Shown: positions 12,325 through 23,173, numbered from the stretch's first letter. The stretch: 64,000 bases of DNA from Parapontixanthobacter aurantiacus (GCF_009827635.1 NZ_WTYW01000001.1:824001-888000); one strand, 5' to 3'. Made by a program: numbers and translations. The notes: a model not told the origin generated them from the letters alone.

Positions 12325-13356
12325 ATGCGCGTTGACCTGTTTGATTTCGAGCTGCCGCAGGACAGGATCGCCTTGCGTCCGGTCGCTCCGCGCGACGCCG
12401 CCAAATTGCTGCTCGTCGAGGGCGAGCGGTTGCAGGACCGGATCGTGCGGGACCTGCCGGATCTCCTCGAACCGGGCGACGTCCTCGTATTCAACGATAC
12501 GAGGGTCATCCCCGCAAAGCTGACCGGGTACCGGGGCGACGCGCGGATTGGCGCGACCCTGCACAAACGGCTCGATTTGAGGCGCTGGCAGGCGTTCATT
12601 CGCAATGCCAAGCGACTTCGAGAAGGCGACCGGATCGATTTCGGCTCCGGCGTTGCGGCGATCGCCGAAGAACGCCACGACGACGGCAGTTTCACGCTGG
12701 CTTTCGAGGGTGAGGAACCGGTCGAATTGCTGCTCTCGCGCGCCGGCGAAATGCCGCTGCCGCCCTACATCGCGAGCAAACGCGCGATCGATGAGCGCGA
12801 TCTCAGCGACTATCAGACGATGTTTGCGGCGAATGAAGGCGCGGTGGCAGCTCCGACCGCTGCGCTTCACTTTACGCCGGAACTGGTCGCTGCTCTCGAC
12901 GAGCGCGGCATCGGTCGAGAAACGCTGACGCTACATGTCGGAGCGGGGACGTTCCTCCCGGTAAAAGCGGAAGATACCGACGAGCACAGGATGCATTCCG
13001 AATGGGGACAGATCAGTCCTGAGACCGCTGTCCGCCTGAATGAGGCACGGCAGCAAGGTGGGCGCATCATCGGCGTGGGGACGACGAGCCTGCGCGTTCT
13101 GGAAAGCGCTGCGGATCAGGACGGGACGATCCTGCCGTTCGCGGCGGACACAGACATCTTCATCAAGCCAGGCTATCGTTTCCGGGCCATCGACGGTCTG
13201 ATAACGAACTTCCACTTGCCCAAGTCCACGTTGTTCATGCTGGTTAGCGCGTTGATGGGGCGCGAGCGTATGCTGGCCGCCTACGCACATGCCATCGCAT
13301 CGCATTATCGCTTCTACAGCTATGGCGACAGTTCGCTCCTGCTTCCCGAGAAGTGA
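12325..13356 (+). CDS. queA: tRNA preQ1(34) S-adenosylmethionine ribosyltransferase-isomerase
   Basis: Transfers the ribosyl moiety of S-adenosylmethionine to preQ1 in the tRNA wobble position, forming epoxyqueuosine. At 343 residues it is the usual length. Recognisable parts are [20 protein letters not shown] at the start, [43 protein letters not shown] and [18 protein letters not shown]. It is functionally paired with tgt 850 bp downstream, with an opposed TauE-type gene in between. Confidence 0.97.
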   Translation: MRVDLFDFELPQDRIALRPVAPRDAAKLLLVEGERLQDRIVRDLPDLLEPGDVLVFNDTRVIPAKLTGYRGDARIGATLHKRLDLRRWQAFIRNAKRLREGDRIDFGSGVAAIAEERHDDGSFTLAFEGEEPVELLLSRAGEMPLPPYIASKRAIDERDLSDYQTMFAANEGAVAAPTAALHFTPELVAALDERGIGRETLTLHVGAGTFLPVKAEDTDEHRMHSEWGQISPETAVRLNEARQQGGRIIGVGTTSLRVLESAADQDGTILPFAADTDIFIKPGYRFRAIDGLITNFHLPKSTLFMLVSALMGRERMLAAYAHAIASHYRFYSYGDSSLLLPEK

Positions 13357-13368
13357 TTCTCTTCACGA

Positions 13369-14166
13369 TCAGGACACGAACCAGTCCCAGACGAGTTTTC
13401 CGGTAAGGCCCAGGGACGCAACGATCATCAACGGTCTGACGACTCGCGCGCCATGCTTCATCGCGAAGCGTGAGCCGAGGTACCCGCCGAGCATGGCCCC
13501 GGCGGCCATCGACAGGCCGAGCAACCAGATCATCTTGCCGCTCAGGGCGAAGACGAGCACCGCGGCCCAGTTGGTCGTCGCGTTCAGCAGTTTCGTATTG
13601 CCAACGGCACGGATGAGGCCATTGCCGCGCAAGGCGACGAGCGAGGTCGTGAAGAACTGACCCGTCCCCGGACCAAAGAAGCCATCATAAAAGCCGATAC
13701 CGCCGGCTACGGGCGTATAACCGACCCGCGAAAGGCGCTCGTGAGCATCCTCGTCGTTCATGCGCGGCGAGAATATGAGATAGGCGACCATCATCAACAG
13801 GATGACGGGAATGATGTAGGCCAGAATGCGTGTCGAGACTTGCTGGACCACGAGCGCACCGCTCGCCGAGGCGACGAACACCAGGACGGCGAGCGGCCAG
13901 TTGCCTTTCCAGTCGACGAGACCGCCGCGCGTATAGTTCGCGCAGCTTATCGTCGTGCCGAAGACCGACTGAAGCTTGTTCGTGCCGAACGCGAAATGTG
14001 GCGGCATTCCGGTCGCGAGCAAAGCGGGCATCATCACGAGGCCCCCACCGCCCGCAATGGCGTCGACGAAACCCGTAAAGATGGCGACTGCGGCGAGCGC
14101 GGCGAACATATACGCCTCCGGCGTCCATTCCTGCCCTGCGCTCGCGACGACGAAATCCAATAGCAT
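13369..14166 (-). CDS. TauE/SafE-family sulfite/sulfonate exporter-like membrane protein
   Basis: A 265-residue polytopic inner-membrane protein of the TauE/SafE (DUF81) family. It contains the family's twin glycine-rich repeats: [21 protein letters not shown] in the first half and [22 protein letters not shown] in the second, with [12 protein letters not shown] and [13 protein letters not shown] in equivalent positions, as expected of an inverted-repeat transporter. I chose the ATG at 14166 ([11 protein letters not shown]) after GGCGGGCAA. It runs against queA and tgt and separates them. The family moves organosulfur anions; the actual substrate is unknown. Confidence 0.87.
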   Translation of the reverse strand: MLLDFVVASAGQEWTPEAYMFAALAAVAIFTGFVDAIAGGGGLVMMPALLATGMPPHFAFGTNKLQSVFGTTISCANYTRGGLVDWKGNWPLAVLVFVASASGALVVQQVSTRILAYIIPVILLMMVAYLIFSPRMNDEDAHERLSRVGYTPVAGGIGFYDGFFGPGTGQFFTTSLVALRGNGLIRAVGNTKLLNATTNWAAVLVFALSGKMIWLLGLSMAAGAMLGGYLGSRFAMKHGARVVRPLMIVASLGLTGKLVWDWFVS

Positions 14167-14204
14167 TTGCCCGCCATGGCTCGCATCGCTACGGCCCGCA
14201 AGCA

Positions 14205-15329
14205 ATGAGTGAGCGGTTCTCCTTTTCCATCCATGCCCGCGACGGCCTTGCCCGGACGGGCAAAATTACGATGCAGCGGTGCACGATCCGCACCCCGGCC
14301 TTCATGCCGGTCGGAACGGCAGCCACCGTCAAAGCGATGAAGCCCGAAACAGTGCGACAGACGGGCGCCGACATCATTCTGGGCAATACCTATCACCTGA
14401 TGCTCCGTCCGGGGGCGGAACGGGTCGCGCGCCTCGGCGGGCTGCACAAGTTCATGAACTGGAAGTTCCCCATCCTGACCGATAGCGGGGGCTATCAGGT
14501 GATGAGCCTGTCGGACCTTCGCAAGCTGACCGAAGAGGGCGTCGAGTTCAGAAGCCATATCGACGGTTCGAAGCACATGCTGACGGCCGAGCGGAGCATG
14601 GAAATCCAGCGGCTGCTCGGCTCGGACATCGTCATGGCGTTCGACGAATGCCCGCGCGCCGACGGGGACCGCGACGCCATCGCTCGAAGCATGGAGATGT
14701 CGATGCGCTGGGCACGGCGTAGCCGCGACGCGTTCGACGCTGGAGGAGAACATGCACAACGCGCGGCACTGTTCGGCATACAGCAAGGCGCGCTGGACGA
14801 GGAGTTGCGCCGCGTGTCGGCGGAGGCTTTGCGGGACATCGGTTTCGACGGCTATGCGATCGGCGGATTGGCCGTGGGGGAAGGACAGGAAGCGATGTTC
14901 GCGACCCTCGATTTCGCGCCCGGACAGTTGCCTGAAGCTGCGCCGCGTTATCTGATGGGTGTCGGCAAGCCCGACGATCTGGTCGGAGCCGTCGAACGGG
15001 GCGTCGACATGTTCGATTGCGTACTTCCTTCACGCTCCGGTCGCAACGGGCAGGCCTTTACCTGGTCCGGACCGATCAATCTGCGAAATGCGAGGTTCGC
15101 GGAAGACCAGCAACCGCTCGATGAGCGATGCACATGTCCGACATGCGCAACCTATTCGCGGGCCTATCTTCACCATCTCGTCAAATCGGGTGAGATCCTG
15201 GGTGCGATGCTGATGACGGAGCATAACATCTCGTTCTACCAGCAACTTATGCAGGCCATGCGAGATGCGATCGAGGAAGGAAGATTTGCCAGCTTCGCGC
15301 GCGCCTTCCGAACCGATTATATCCGCTGA
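14205..15329 (+). CDS. tgt: tRNA-guanine(34) transglycosylase
   Basis: Exchanges guanine-34 in tRNAs with GUN anticodons for preQ1. The 374 residues include the nucleophile region [16 protein letters not shown], the active-site region [12 protein letters not shown], the substrate loop [13 protein letters not shown] and the zinc site RCTCPTC...YLHHL. It begins 38 bp from the divergent TauE-type gene's ATG. With queA it provides the late queuosine pathway. Confidence 0.97.
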   Translation: MSERFSFSIHARDGLARTGKITMQRCTIRTPAFMPVGTAATVKAMKPETVRQTGADIILGNTYHLMLRPGAERVARLGGLHKFMNWKFPILTDSGGYQVMSLSDLRKLTEEGVEFRSHIDGSKHMLTAERSMEIQRLLGSDIVMAFDECPRADGDRDAIARSMEMSMRWARRSRDAFDAGGEHAQRAALFGIQQGALDEELRRVSAEALRDIGFDGYAIGGLAVGEGQEAMFATLDFAPGQLPEAAPRYLMGVGKPDDLVGAVERGVDMFDCVLPSRSGRNGQAFTWSGPINLRNARFAEDQQPLDERCTCPTCATYSRAYLHHLVKSGEILGAMLMTEHNISFYQQLMQAMRDAIEEGRFASFARAFRTDYIR

Positions 15330-15500
15330 TCAGCCTCTGTCGCGAAATTCCAGGACGGTTCCCCGGTAGGGAACGAAGCGCCCTCCTGGATCGAGGAAGC
15401 CTGCGCCGATCCGTTCGGCGAAGCGCTGCGCATCGCGCAGGTCATCATACCATTTGCCCACGCGATTGCGGGTGATGAAGCGGTACTCGGTCATGCGCAT
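15330..15500 (-). CDS. Small hypothetical protein convergent with tgt
   Basis: A short protein of 54-56 residues depending on start (MRMTEYRFITRNRVGKWY at 15500, or MTEYRF at 15494). It is rich in aromatic and basic residues, has no membrane segment, and ends GGRFVPYRGTVLEFRDRG. I do not recognise a family. Its stop abuts the tgt stop with no gap. I support it because the compact residue pattern looks protein-like; the upstream in-frame extension is AT-rich and does not. Confidence 0.55.
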   Translation of the reverse strand: MRMTEYRFITRNRVGKWYDDLRDAQRFAERIGAGFLDPGGRFVPYRGTVLEFRDRG

Positions 15501-15734
15501 CGAACGCTCGTTTTTTGCCCCAGTTCCGCGGGATGCGGCGCATATAAAATTTATCAGAATGAGCGTGCAATCGGCCATTCGTGGGCAAGAGAAAATCTCC
15601 GCTTTCCCGGCTCGCCAATCTCGGAAAATTGTTCAATCCCCAAAATTTACCCATCGTTCTCCATCAAATTTAGCTTTGTAAAAATCGGCAGAAGCCATAA
15701 TCATCGTGTGGGATTGTATACGCGAGGGGGCGTT

Positions 15735-17714
15735 ATGAATAAGTGGGTCGCAAGTTTTGCCGCGCTGGCAACGGCATCGGTTTCCGCAGCTGCCGAGGAT
15801 CTGGAAAATACTGCCGCTCGCTTCGGCATGCGGGAGACTATTCTGCAAATCAGTCTTTCGCCATCGGGCGACAAGATTGCTTACGTTTCGGCCGGTCCGG
15901 GACATACCGAGGTCGTCAATATAGTCGATCTGAACGGCGGCGCAGATATCGTGTCCATTACCGGCAATACGGAGCAAATTGCCGATATTACCGGATGCGA
16001 ATGGGTCACCAACTCCCGACTGGTGTGCGAACTCTACGGGGTAGGCAATGCGTCGGGTCTGTTGTTGCCCTTCACGCGAACGATCGCCATCGACGACGAC
16101 GGTAGCGACATGAAGATGATCAGCGAGCGCGACAGTTTCCGCGCGCTCGGCTTTCGCCAGAATGGCGGCGACATCGTTGCGCTCGACGTAGAGGGCGACG
16201 AAGGCCGCATCTTGTTCACGAAAGAGTATGTGAAGGAAACAACGATCGGTACCCGACTGGCCAACGATCAGGAGGGACTGGGTGTTGATTCGATCGATGT
16301 ATTCAAGGGGAGTTCCAGGTCCGTCGAACGGCCCGATGCCCAGGCTTCGCGATACATAGCGGACGAGAATGGCGACATTCGGCTTAAATATCGCGATCTG
16401 GTCGATGGTTCGGGCTATCTCAGTGGAGAGCGCGTATTCATGTACCGCGATGCCGGAAAAAGTTCGTGGAACAGAATGGAACCTGTTTCCGTCAACGGCA
16501 AGGTCAGGGATGATTTCGCACCCGTAGCGGTCGATGCCGGTCGCAATGTCGTTTATGGCTACGCCAAGGAAAACGGTTTCGATGTCATCATCGAAGCGCC
16601 TCTCGACAATCTTGCCAATGGTCGCATCGTGATGAGCCGCGACGACGTCGATGTCGATTCGCTCATTCGCATCGGGCGACAGCGACGGGTCGTCGGTGCA
16701 ACCTACGCTACCGAAAAGCGGGCAATCGACTATTTCGATCCGAAGCTCGACGAGCTCGCCACCGCCCTGGGCAACGCGCTGCCCGAGCATCCGCTCGTGA
16801 ATATTATCGGCTCGTCTGCGGATGAGAACAAGCTGTTGATCGTCGCGTCGAGCGATACCGATCCGGGCATGGTCTATCTCTACGACAAGACGAGCAATCA
16901 GCTGGAACCGCTTCTGGCGGTACGCGAATTGTTGAGCGAACAGGCGATGAGCCGGATGACGCCGGTTTCCTACAAGTCGGCCGACGGAACCGAGATCCCG
17001 GCTTATCTGACCTTACCGATCGGCGCCGAAGCGAAGAACCTTCCCGCGATCGTCCTGCCTCATGGTGGACCCGCGGCTCGCGACGAATGGGGGTTCGATT
17101 GGCTGCCTCAGTTCTTCGCCTCGCGTGGTTATCTCGTGCTGCAGCCCAATTACCGCGGCTCTGCCGGCTATGGCGAAGACTGGTACGGCAAGAATGGCTA
17201 TCAGGCTTGGGAAACCGCCATCAGCGATATCAACGATGCTGGCCGCTGGCTCGTCTCATCGGGCATGGCCGATGGCGAAAAACTTGCCATCGCCGGTTGG
17301 TCTTATGGCGGTTACGCGGCGCTGCAGTCGCAGGTCATCGAACCCGATCTGTACAAGGCAGTGGTCGCAATCGCCCCGGTCACCGATCTCGAATATCTGC
17401 GCGAAGATGCCCGCCGATACACCAACTACTCATTACGTGACGAACAGCTCGGGCAGGGTCCGCACATTGCCGCCGGCAGCCCGTTGCGCCATGCGGACCG
17501 CTTCAAGGCGCCCGTGCAACTATTCCATGGGGACCTCGATCTGAATGTCGATGTGCGCCACTCGCAAATGATGGCGAAGCGGCTGGAGAGTGCCGGAAAG
17601 AACGTCACTTATACCGAGTTCGACGGTCTCCAGCACAATCTCGGCGACAGCAAGGTTCGCATGAACATGCTGATCGCGATCGACAAGTTTCTCGCAAGCG
17701 CGCTCGGAAACTGA
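15735..17714 (+). CDS. Exported S9-family (prolyl oligopeptidase-type) peptidase
   Basis: Serine peptidase of the acylaminoacyl/dipeptidyl-peptidase group. It has 659 residues with a Sec signal peptide (MNKWVASFAALATASVSAAA). A beta-propeller-like region precedes the C-terminal alpha/beta-hydrolase domain. The catalytic triad is readable as Ser523 (GWSYGGYAAL), Asp602 (HGDLDLNVDV) and His634 (GLQHNLGD); the oxyanion-side motif is LPHGGPAARDEWGF. The ATG at 15735 follows GAGGGGG. It stands alone, with a terminator shared with convergent rpsD. The natural substrate is unknown. Confidence 0.92.
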   Translation: MNKWVASFAALATASVSAAAEDLENTAARFGMRETILQISLSPSGDKIAYVSAGPGHTEVVNIVDLNGGADIVSITGNTEQIADITGCEWVTNSRLVCELYGVGNASGLLLPFTRTIAIDDDGSDMKMISERDSFRALGFRQNGGDIVALDVEGDEGRILFTKEYVKETTIGTRLANDQEGLGVDSIDVFKGSSRSVERPDAQASRYIADENGDIRLKYRDLVDGSGYLSGERVFMYRDAGKSSWNRMEPVSVNGKVRDDFAPVAVDAGRNVVYGYAKENGFDVIIEAPLDNLANGRIVMSRDDVDVDSLIRIGRQRRVVGATYATEKRAIDYFDPKLDELATALGNALPEHPLVNIIGSSADENKLLIVASSDTDPGMVYLYDKTSNQLEPLLAVRELLSEQAMSRMTPVSYKSADGTEIPAYLTLPIGAEAKNLPAIVLPHGGPAARDEWGFDWLPQFFASRGYLVLQPNYRGSAGYGEDWYGKNGYQAWETAISDINDAGRWLVSSGMADGEKLAIAGWSYGGYAALQSQVIEPDLYKAVVAIAPVTDLEYLREDARRYTNYSLRDEQLGQGPHIAAGSPLRHADRFKAPVQLFHGDLDLNVDVRHSQMMAKRLESAGKNVTYTEFDGLQHNLGDSKVRMNMLIAIDKFLASALGN

Positions 17715-17720
17715 AAGAAA

Positions 17721-17755
17721 AAGGGCGGCTCCGCTAGGAACCGCCCCTTCTTTAG
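17721..17755. terminator. Bidirectional terminator between S9 peptidase and rpsD
   Basis: GGGCGGCTCC, loop GCTA, GGAACCGCCC makes a stem. Read leftward it is followed by TTTTTCTTTC (strong, for rpsD); read rightward by CTTCTTTA (weaker, for the peptidase). Confidence 0.8.
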
Positions 17756-17776
17756 AACGAATTTTCAGCCGCTGGA

Positions 17777-18391
17777 TCAGCGCGAGTAGAACTCGACGAC
17801 GAGGTTCGGTTCCATCGTAACCGGGTAAGGCACTTCGTCGAGCGTCGGAACCCGATTGAAAGTCACCTTGTCTGTGCCGTCGGGTGCGACATAATCGGGT
17901 ATCTCGCGTTCGGGCAGGCTCTGCGCCTCGATGACGAGGGCCATGTCCTTCGCCTTGTTGCCGAGGCTGATGACGTCGCCCACGTGACACCGGCGGCTCG
18001 GAATGTTGCACTTCACGCCATTGACGTAAATGTGTCCGTGATTGACGATCTGCCGAGCGGCGAAAACGGTCGGTGCGAATTTCGCGCGATAGACGATCAT
18101 GTCGAGCCGCTGTTCGAGCAGTCCGATGAGGTTCTGACCCGTATCGCCCTTCATCCGGGCAGCTTCCTGGTACGTACGGTGGAATTGCTTCTCCGTCACG
18201 TCGCCATAATAGCCCTTGAGCTTCTGCTTGGCGCGCAGCTGCAGGCCGAAGTCGCTCATCTTGCTCTTGCGACGCTGGCCGTGCTGACCAGGTCCGTAGG
18301 AGCGCTTGTTCACGGGGGAATTCGGACGACCCCAGATGTTTTCGCCCATCCGGCGGTCGAGTTTATGCTTGGCGCGCGTGCGCTTCGACAT
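17777..18391 (-). CDS. rpsD: 30S ribosomal protein S4
   Basis: Primary 16S rRNA-binding protein that nucleates 30S assembly and contributes to decoding accuracy. The 204 residues start [21 protein letters not shown], with the S4 RNA-binding domain at about residues 93-155 ([14 protein letters not shown]...[14 protein letters not shown]). The ATG at 18391 follows GGAG at good spacing. The gene stands apart from other ribosomal genes, as is usual in alphaproteobacteria. Confidence 0.98.
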   Translation of the reverse strand: MSKRTRAKHKLDRRMGENIWGRPNSPVNKRSYGPGQHGQRRKSKMSDFGLQLRAKQKLKGYYGDVTEKQFHRTYQEAARMKGDTGQNLIGLLEQRLDMIVYRAKFAPTVFAARQIVNHGHIYVNGVKCNIPSRRCHVGDVISLGNKAKDMALVIEAQSLPEREIPDYVAPDGTDKVTFNRVPTLDEVPYPVTMEPNLVVEFYSR

Positions 18392-18594
18392 GTCTGTTCT
18401 CCAATATGCCAAGACGGGGCCTGTCCCCGCCATTCAACCCGGTATCGCCCGAAAGGCCGTTCTGCCTGACGCGGTTGCCGCTTCACCGGGATGCGGAACC
18501 AATTGCGAAGCCGCGCGGATAGCAGGATCACAAGCAAGGTCAAGTGCCTGCTGCACTCTCGACAAAGCACGCTCGAGCGGCCAGAGGAGCGCGC

Positions 18595-18906
18595 ATGAAG
18601 ACATCTGCCGAGCGACCAGAAGAGTGCACCACGATGGAAGAGGTGCGTCGCGGCGTCGATGCGACGGATCAGGCGCTGATGGACCTTCTGGCTACGCGCT
18701 TCGGTTACATGCGTGCCGCGGCGAGGATCAAGCCCGATCGCGGTCATGTTCGCGACGAGGCGAGGAAGCGCGCTGTCATCGAAGCCGTTTCGCGCCGGGC
18801 GGAACAGGACGGCTTGCCGAAAGCTGCCATTGCCGAATTATGGGACGGCTTGGTCGAAGCCTCGATCGCCTATGAGTTCGAGCATTGGGATGAACTTCGC
18901 AGCTGA
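18595..18906 (+). CDS. Chorismate mutase (AroQ class)
   Basis: Rearranges chorismate to prephenate for phenylalanine and tyrosine synthesis. The 103-residue protein is a single AroQ helical domain: MEEVRRGVDATDQALMDLL, then FGYMRAAARIKPDRGHVRDEARK, and a last helix ending FEHWDELRS. The ATG at 18595 has GAGGAG six bases before it. The conserved Arg/Lys positions of AroQ appear to be present. It could instead act in a siderophore-type reaction (isochorismate-pyruvate lyase fold), but no such genes are nearby. Confidence 0.85.
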   Translation: MKTSAERPEECTTMEEVRRGVDATDQALMDLLATRFGYMRAAARIKPDRGHVRDEARKRAVIEAVSRRAEQDGLPKAAIAELWDGLVEASIAYEFEHWDELRS

Positions 18907-18907
18907 G

Positions 18908-19636
18908 CTAGCGACGCCGCTCTCCCCGCGGGGGGTTTTCGAGGGTAGAGAAGATACCGCGCATGGTGCGCACTTCGAGGTGGTTCCAGTTCGCGCTCGT
19001 CAATACGTTGCGAAGCGTCCGCCGCGATGCCTCCGCACGTTCTTCCGGCAAGAAGTAGTTCTTTTGCGAGAGAAGACGGTCCAAATGCGCGATCAGGCCG
19101 TCAAGCTCCTCCTGAGGGGCAGGGGGCAGGGCATCCGTCTTGGGCGGTTGGACGAGATCCTTCGCTCTCGACCATTCATAAGCGCACAGGATGACAGCTT
19201 GCGCCAGGTTCAGTGAACCGAACTCCGGATTTATCGGTACTGTCAAGATCGTTCGAGCCAGGCTGACATCCGCAGCATCGAGCCCGGAGCGCTCGGGGCC
19301 GAAGAGGATCGCGCTCTTGCCCGCCAGTCCGTGTATCTGTTCTGCGGCTTCGTCCGGACCCACGACAGGTTTGGTATCACCCCGCTTGCGTACGGTCGTA
19401 GCGAATACGAGCGCGCATTCGGCCACGGCGTCGGCGGTAGTTTCGTAAACCCGCGCCCGTTCCAGCACCACGTCTGCCCCCGCGGCTGCCGGTCCGGCGG
19501 CGGGATTGGGCCAGCCATCACGAGGCGCAACGAGGCGCAGGTCGGTAAGGCCGAAATTCAACATCGCCCGCGCCGCCTTGCCGATGTTTTCACCGAGTTG
19601 CGGGCGAACGAGTACGATTGCTGGCTGTTCAGCCAT
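18908..19636 (-). CDS. trmJ: SpoU-family RNA methyltransferase (TrmJ-like)
   Basis: SPOUT-class S-adenosylmethionine-dependent 2'-O-methyltransferase of the TrmJ/LasT group, expected to modify position 32 of tRNAs. The 242 residues contain the knot motifs [40 protein letters not shown] and [21 protein letters not shown]. The start at 19636 overlaps the end of nrdR by 8 bp. It closes the rpiB-glyA-nrdR run. Which tRNAs are modified cannot be seen here. Confidence 0.9.
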   Translation of the reverse strand: MAEQPAIVLVRPQLGENIGKAARAMLNFGLTDLRLVAPRDGWPNPAAGPAAAGADVVLERARVYETTADAVAECALVFATTVRKRGDTKPVVGPDEAAEQIHGLAGKSAILFGPERSGLDAADVSLARTILTVPINPEFGSLNLAQAVILCAYEWSRAKDLVQPPKTDALPPAPQEELDGLIAHLDRLLSQKNYFLPEERAEASRRTLRNVLTSANWNHLEVRTMRGIFSTLENPPRGERRR

Positions 19637-20132
19637 GCCTTGCTTCGTCCGGAGCGGCTTCCTGCACCGTGCTCGCGAATTCTTCGAAATCCCGCGCCTC
19701 GTCAAAGTCGCGATAGACGGAGGCGAAGCGGATATAGGCGACGCTATCGATCTGTCGCAGCCCATCCATTACGAGTTCGCCAATGCGGGAAGAGGCGACG
19801 TCGCTGTCGCCTGCCGTTTCGACCTGCCGCTGGATGCCGGACACGAGCTGGTCGATCCGTTCGGCGCTAACGTCGCGCTTACGGCAGGCGAGTGCGACCG
19901 AGCGCGCAAGTTTCTCACGATCGAAGGGTTCTCGTCGCAATTCCTGTGCGTTGCCTGAGCCAAGAGCGCCGCTCTTCACGACCATGACTTCGCGCAGTTG
20001 GACGCGCTCGAACGTGGTGAAGCGAGCGCCGCAATGCGTGCACTGGCGACGCCGCCGGATTGCGGTGCTGTCCTCGGTCGGGCGCGAGTCCTTTACCTGG
20101 CTATCGTCATGGGCGCAGAAAGGACATCGCAT
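19629..20132 (-). CDS. nrdR: Ribonucleotide reductase transcriptional repressor NrdR
   Basis: Zinc-ribbon plus ATP-cone repressor of ribonucleotide reductase genes. The 167 residues start [18 protein letters not shown] and complete the zinc site with [14 protein letters not shown]; the ATP-cone spans about residues 45-135. No NrdR boxes or nrd genes were recognised in the window, so it acts elsewhere. It lies 3 bp after the upstream small membrane protein and overlaps trmJ, and is likely part of one operon with glyA. Confidence 0.96.
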   Translation of the reverse strand: MRCPFCAHDDSQVKDSRPTEDSTAIRRRRQCTHCGARFTTFERVQLREVMVVKSGALGSGNAQELRREPFDREKLARSVALACRKRDVSAERIDQLVSGIQRQVETAGDSDVASSRIGELVMDGLRQIDSVAYIRFASVYRDFDEARDFEEFASTVQEAAPDEARHG

Positions 20133-20135
20133 AAA

Positions 20136-20417
20136 TCAGTCGGGTCGTACGCGCTTGTAGAACGCGTAACCGGCCCCCGCAGCAAGGCCGAGCGGCAAAG
20201 TGACGAAGGGCAGGAGAGCCCCGGCTACGGCGCCGATCGCCGCCCCGGTCAGAACAGGCTTCGTCGAGGGATGAGAAAGACCCTCCTTCGCCATTGCGGA
20301 CGCTTCCCGACGCGCATCGCTAGCGAGGGTGCTGCGATCGCCATAAGCCTGGCGGGTCGGTTTCACTTCGTCTTCGGTTGCGGTCATCGGAGGGGTTTCG
20401 CGATCGAAATCAGACAT
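20136..20417 (-). CDS. Small membrane-anchored hypothetical protein
   Basis: A 93-residue protein starting MSDFDRETPPMTATEDEV. The N-terminal half is charged and probably disordered; the C-terminal part is glycine- and alanine-rich (VLTGAAIGAVAGALLPFVTL followed by GLAAGAGYAFYKRVRPD) and forms one or two short membrane segments with a basic end. I do not recognise the family. It lies between glyA and nrdR on the same strand with short gaps and is presumably co-transcribed. Confidence 0.75.
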   Translation of the reverse strand: MSDFDRETPPMTATEDEVKPTRQAYGDRSTLASDARREASAMAKEGLSHPSTKPVLTGAAIGAVAGALLPFVTLPLGLAAGAGYAFYKRVRPD

Positions 20418-20437
20418 CTTCTTACCTTTCGCAAATC

Positions 20438-21748
20438 TTAGCGTTCCGGGTAAACCGGAAAGCGGGAACACAGTTCTGCGACGCGCTCGCGAACCGATTG
20501 TTCCACAGCTTCGTCCCCTTCCTCGCCATGCTTTGCGAGGCCGTCGACAACCTCCGCGATCAACTTTCCGATGGTACGAAACTCCGCCGGTCCGAAGCCG
20601 CGCGTGGTGCCGGCCGGTGTTCCGAGCCTTATCCCGCTGGTCACGAACGGGCTGCGCTTGTCGAAGGGAATGCCATTCTTGTTGCAGGTGAGCCAAGCCC
20701 GATCCAGGCCCTTTTCGGCGGCTTTCCCCGTCACATCCTTCGCCGTGAGATCGACCAGCATGGAATGATTGTCAGTGCCGCCGGACACGATCCTTAGGCC
20801 CTGTTCTTCGAGTGCGCTTGCAAGCGCCCGCGCGTTCTCGACGACCTTGTGGGCATAAACTTTGAATTCGGGACGAGATGCTTCCTTGAAAGCGACCGCC
20901 TTGGCCGCAACGATGTGCATCAGCGGACCGCCCTGCATTCCGGGGAAGACTGCCATATTCAAGGGCTTCGTCAGCTTCTCGTCGTTCCACAGGATGATGC
21001 CCGAGCGCGGTCCGCGCAACGATTTGTGCGTGGTCGAAGTCACGATATGGGCATGAGGGAAGGGAGAGGCATGCGCGCCGCCGGCAACGAGCCCCGATAT
21101 ATGGCTCATGTCGCAAAGCAGATTGGCGCCTATATCGTCTGCGATCTCGCGAAAACGCGCAAAATCCCATTCGCGCGAATAGGCCGTCCCGCCACAGATG
21201 ATGAGCTTGGGCTTGTGCTCTGCAGCCAGCTTCGCGACGTCATCCATGTCGATCAGTTCGTCGCTTTCGCGCACGCCATAGGCGACCGGATTGAACCATT
21301 TGCCGCTCATATTGACCGGCGAGCCATGCGTCAGATGGCCACCTGAATTGAGGTCCAGCCCCATGAAGGTATCGCCGGGTTCGAGTAGCGCCAGAAAGAC
21401 CGCCTGATTCATCTGGCTGCCGGAATTGGGCTGCACATTGGCGAACTTGCAACCGAACAGGCTCTTGGCGCGCTCGATCGCTAGTTGCTCGACGATGTCG
21501 GCATATTCGCAGCCGCCATAGTAGCGCTTGCCGGGATAGCCTTCCGCATATTTGTTCGTAAATACGCTGCCGGCAGCTTCGAGTACCGCGCGGCTCGCGA
21601 TGTTTTCGCTCGCGATAAGTTCGATCTTGTCGCGCTGGCGACCCAGTTCGCTGTCGATCGCGGCGGCGATTTCGGGATCGGCTTCGGCTAGATTGTCATG
21701 CCAGAAACGGCCGTTGACGAGAGGGGTGTCGGCGAAGGCGGTGCTCAT
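20438..21748 (-). CDS. glyA: Serine hydroxymethyltransferase
   Basis: PLP enzyme that converts serine and tetrahydrofolate to glycine and methylene-tetrahydrofolate. The 436 residues begin [20 protein letters not shown]; the signature [14 protein letters not shown], the glycine-rich [12 protein letters not shown] and the PLP-lysine region [15 protein letters not shown] are all intact. The start at 21748 is preceded by GAAAGAAACC and lies 10 bp after the rpiB stop, so the genes are probably co-transcribed. A glycine riboswitch was looked for upstream and not seen. Confidence 0.97.
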   Translation of the reverse strand: MSTAFADTPLVNGRFWHDNLAEADPEIAAAIDSELGRQRDKIELIASENIASRAVLEAAGSVFTNKYAEGYPGKRYYGGCEYADIVEQLAIERAKSLFGCKFANVQPNSGSQMNQAVFLALLEPGDTFMGLDLNSGGHLTHGSPVNMSGKWFNPVAYGVRESDELIDMDDVAKLAAEHKPKLIICGGTAYSREWDFARFREIADDIGANLLCDMSHISGLVAGGAHASPFPHAHIVTSTTHKSLRGPRSGIILWNDEKLTKPLNMAVFPGMQGGPLMHIVAAKAVAFKEASRPEFKVYAHKVVENARALASALEEQGLRIVSGGTDNHSMLVDLTAKDVTGKAAEKGLDRAWLTCNKNGIPFDKRSPFVTSGIRLGTPAGTTRGFGPAEFRTIGKLIAEVVDGLAKHGEEGDEAVEQSVRERVAELCSRFPVYPER

Positions 21749-21758
21749 GGGGTTTCTT

Positions 21759-22205
21759 TCAGTCAGACGTGACAGGGGGTTGCGAGAGCTTGTCGACGCG
21801 GCGCTGATGACGGCCGCCTGCAAACTCCTCTTCGAGAAAGGCACTGACGCAAGCCTTGGCCATGTCGATCCCGGTCAGGCGCGCGCCCAGCGCCAAACAG
21901 TTTGCGTCATTGTGTTCGCGGGCGAGCTTCGCCGACAGCGGCTCGGATACGAGTGCGCAGCGAATGGCAGGATGGCGGTTCATAGACATCGAGATGCCGA
22001 TGCCGGAGCCGCACAGGGCTATGCCACGCTCGACCGTGCCGTCGGCGACGACATCGGCCAACTTGTAACCATAGTCCGGGTAATCGACGCTCTCGCCGGC
22101 ATCAGGGCCGAGATCGGCGACCTCGTGCCCGGCATCGATCAGCCATTCGCGCAGTTCGGCCTTCAGGCCGACCGCTGCATGGTCCGAGGCAATCGCAATT
22201 CGCAT
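21759..22205 (-). CDS. rpiB: Ribose 5-phosphate isomerase B
   Basis: Interconverts ribose 5-phosphate and ribulose 5-phosphate. The 148 residues have the LacAB/RpiB fold: [34 protein letters not shown], and [23 protein letters not shown], which contains the catalytic cysteine. It is first in the run rpiB-glyA-nrdR-trmJ, a common order in sphingomonads. Confidence 0.95.
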   Translation of the reverse strand: MRIAIASDHAAVGLKAELREWLIDAGHEVADLGPDAGESVDYPDYGYKLADVVADGTVERGIALCGSGIGISMSMNRHPAIRCALVSEPLSAKLAREHNDANCLALGARLTGIDMAKACVSAFLEEEFAGGRHQRRVDKLSQPPVTSD

Positions 22206-22270
22206 GCCGCGCCCATAGGAGAATCACAGGGAATATTCCAGTCGCCTTTCGGGGAAAAATCCCCATCGGG

Positions 22271-23173
22271 TCAGGCAGCGACCTGCCGCTCCGGACGTCC
22301 GACGAAGGCGATATTGGCGAAGCGATGCTCCAGCGAATTTTCGTAGACGCTGCTATTCTTGCCGTAATTGTTGTCGTGCATGAACACCGTCTTTCCGAGC
22401 ATGGCCGCAATGATCGAAACGTGAAGCCTGTCGCTGTGCACTTCCTTCACGCTCGCGAGATAGCGGACGAGGAAACTTACCGCACTGGCGGCGAAGCGCC
22501 GCGTCATGTTGTCGGTCGCGAAAATATCGGACAGGTCGGCATTGTTCGGCGGCAAGGCGTTGCCCGAGCTTTCGATGTCCTTGCGAAAGGCGTTGAGCGA
22601 TCCTGTCTTCTTGCAGGCGCGATACTGCAGCAATCTGAACTCGTGCTTCGCCTGCCGGTAGAGAAACGCCCGGTCGACCCGATCATGCGCCTTCAGCGAA
22701 CGGACATAGGCGAGCGTCTTATCGACGTTCCAGGCGAGTGCCATGTCATCCGAAAGGTAGACGTTCGCCTTCGAAGCCACGGCAGCGCAGTGTTCGTAGG
22801 ACGGAAATTCGCGGCAAATAAGAGTGAAACGGTCGTCCATCCGGCCGAGCAATTCCGGTTCGCCCCGAATGGTATGGGGCAGGATGACAAGTCGCTCGAA
22901 GCGATCGAAATTCGCATTCAGGAAATTGCGCACGTTGCCGTATTGGCCGTTGAAGTTCCCGCCCCCGCCGACGACGACAATACGCTTTTCGGACAGACGC
23001 TCATCGAGACGACCGACCGAATAGTCGATGCCATGCTCTTCGAGGAACTGATAGGTTGCTTCTGCTATCAGGCTGTCGCCCGCATTGCCGGTATTCGGCA
23101 CGTAATGAATTTTCCCGCCCAACCCTTTCAAAAGGCTGGCGATGTCGTCGAACGACAACCTGCGCGATGCCAT
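22271..23173 (-). CDS. Polysaccharide pyruvyl transferase-family protein (ExoV-like)
   Basis: A 300-residue member of the family that adds ketal pyruvate to surface polysaccharide sugars. Features are HYVPNTGNAGDSLIAEATYQFL near the N-terminus, the glycine motif RIVVVGGGGNFNGQYGNVRN, VILPHTIRGEPELL, and a late VHSDRLHVSIIAAMLGK with the conserved His and Arg. No other polysaccharide genes adjoin it, so the target polymer is unknown; a standalone pyruvyl or related glycan transferase is the best reading. Confidence 0.8.
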   Translation of the reverse strand: MASRRLSFDDIASLLKGLGGKIHYVPNTGNAGDSLIAEATYQFLEEHGIDYSVGRLDERLSEKRIVVVGGGGNFNGQYGNVRNFLNANFDRFERLVILPHTIRGEPELLGRMDDRFTLICREFPSYEHCAAVASKANVYLSDDMALAWNVDKTLAYVRSLKAHDRVDRAFLYRQAKHEFRLLQYRACKKTGSLNAFRKDIESSGNALPPNNADLSDIFATDNMTRRFAASAVSFLVRYLASVKEVHSDRLHVSIIAAMLGKTVFMHDNNYGKNSSVYENSLEHRFANIAFVGRPERQVAA

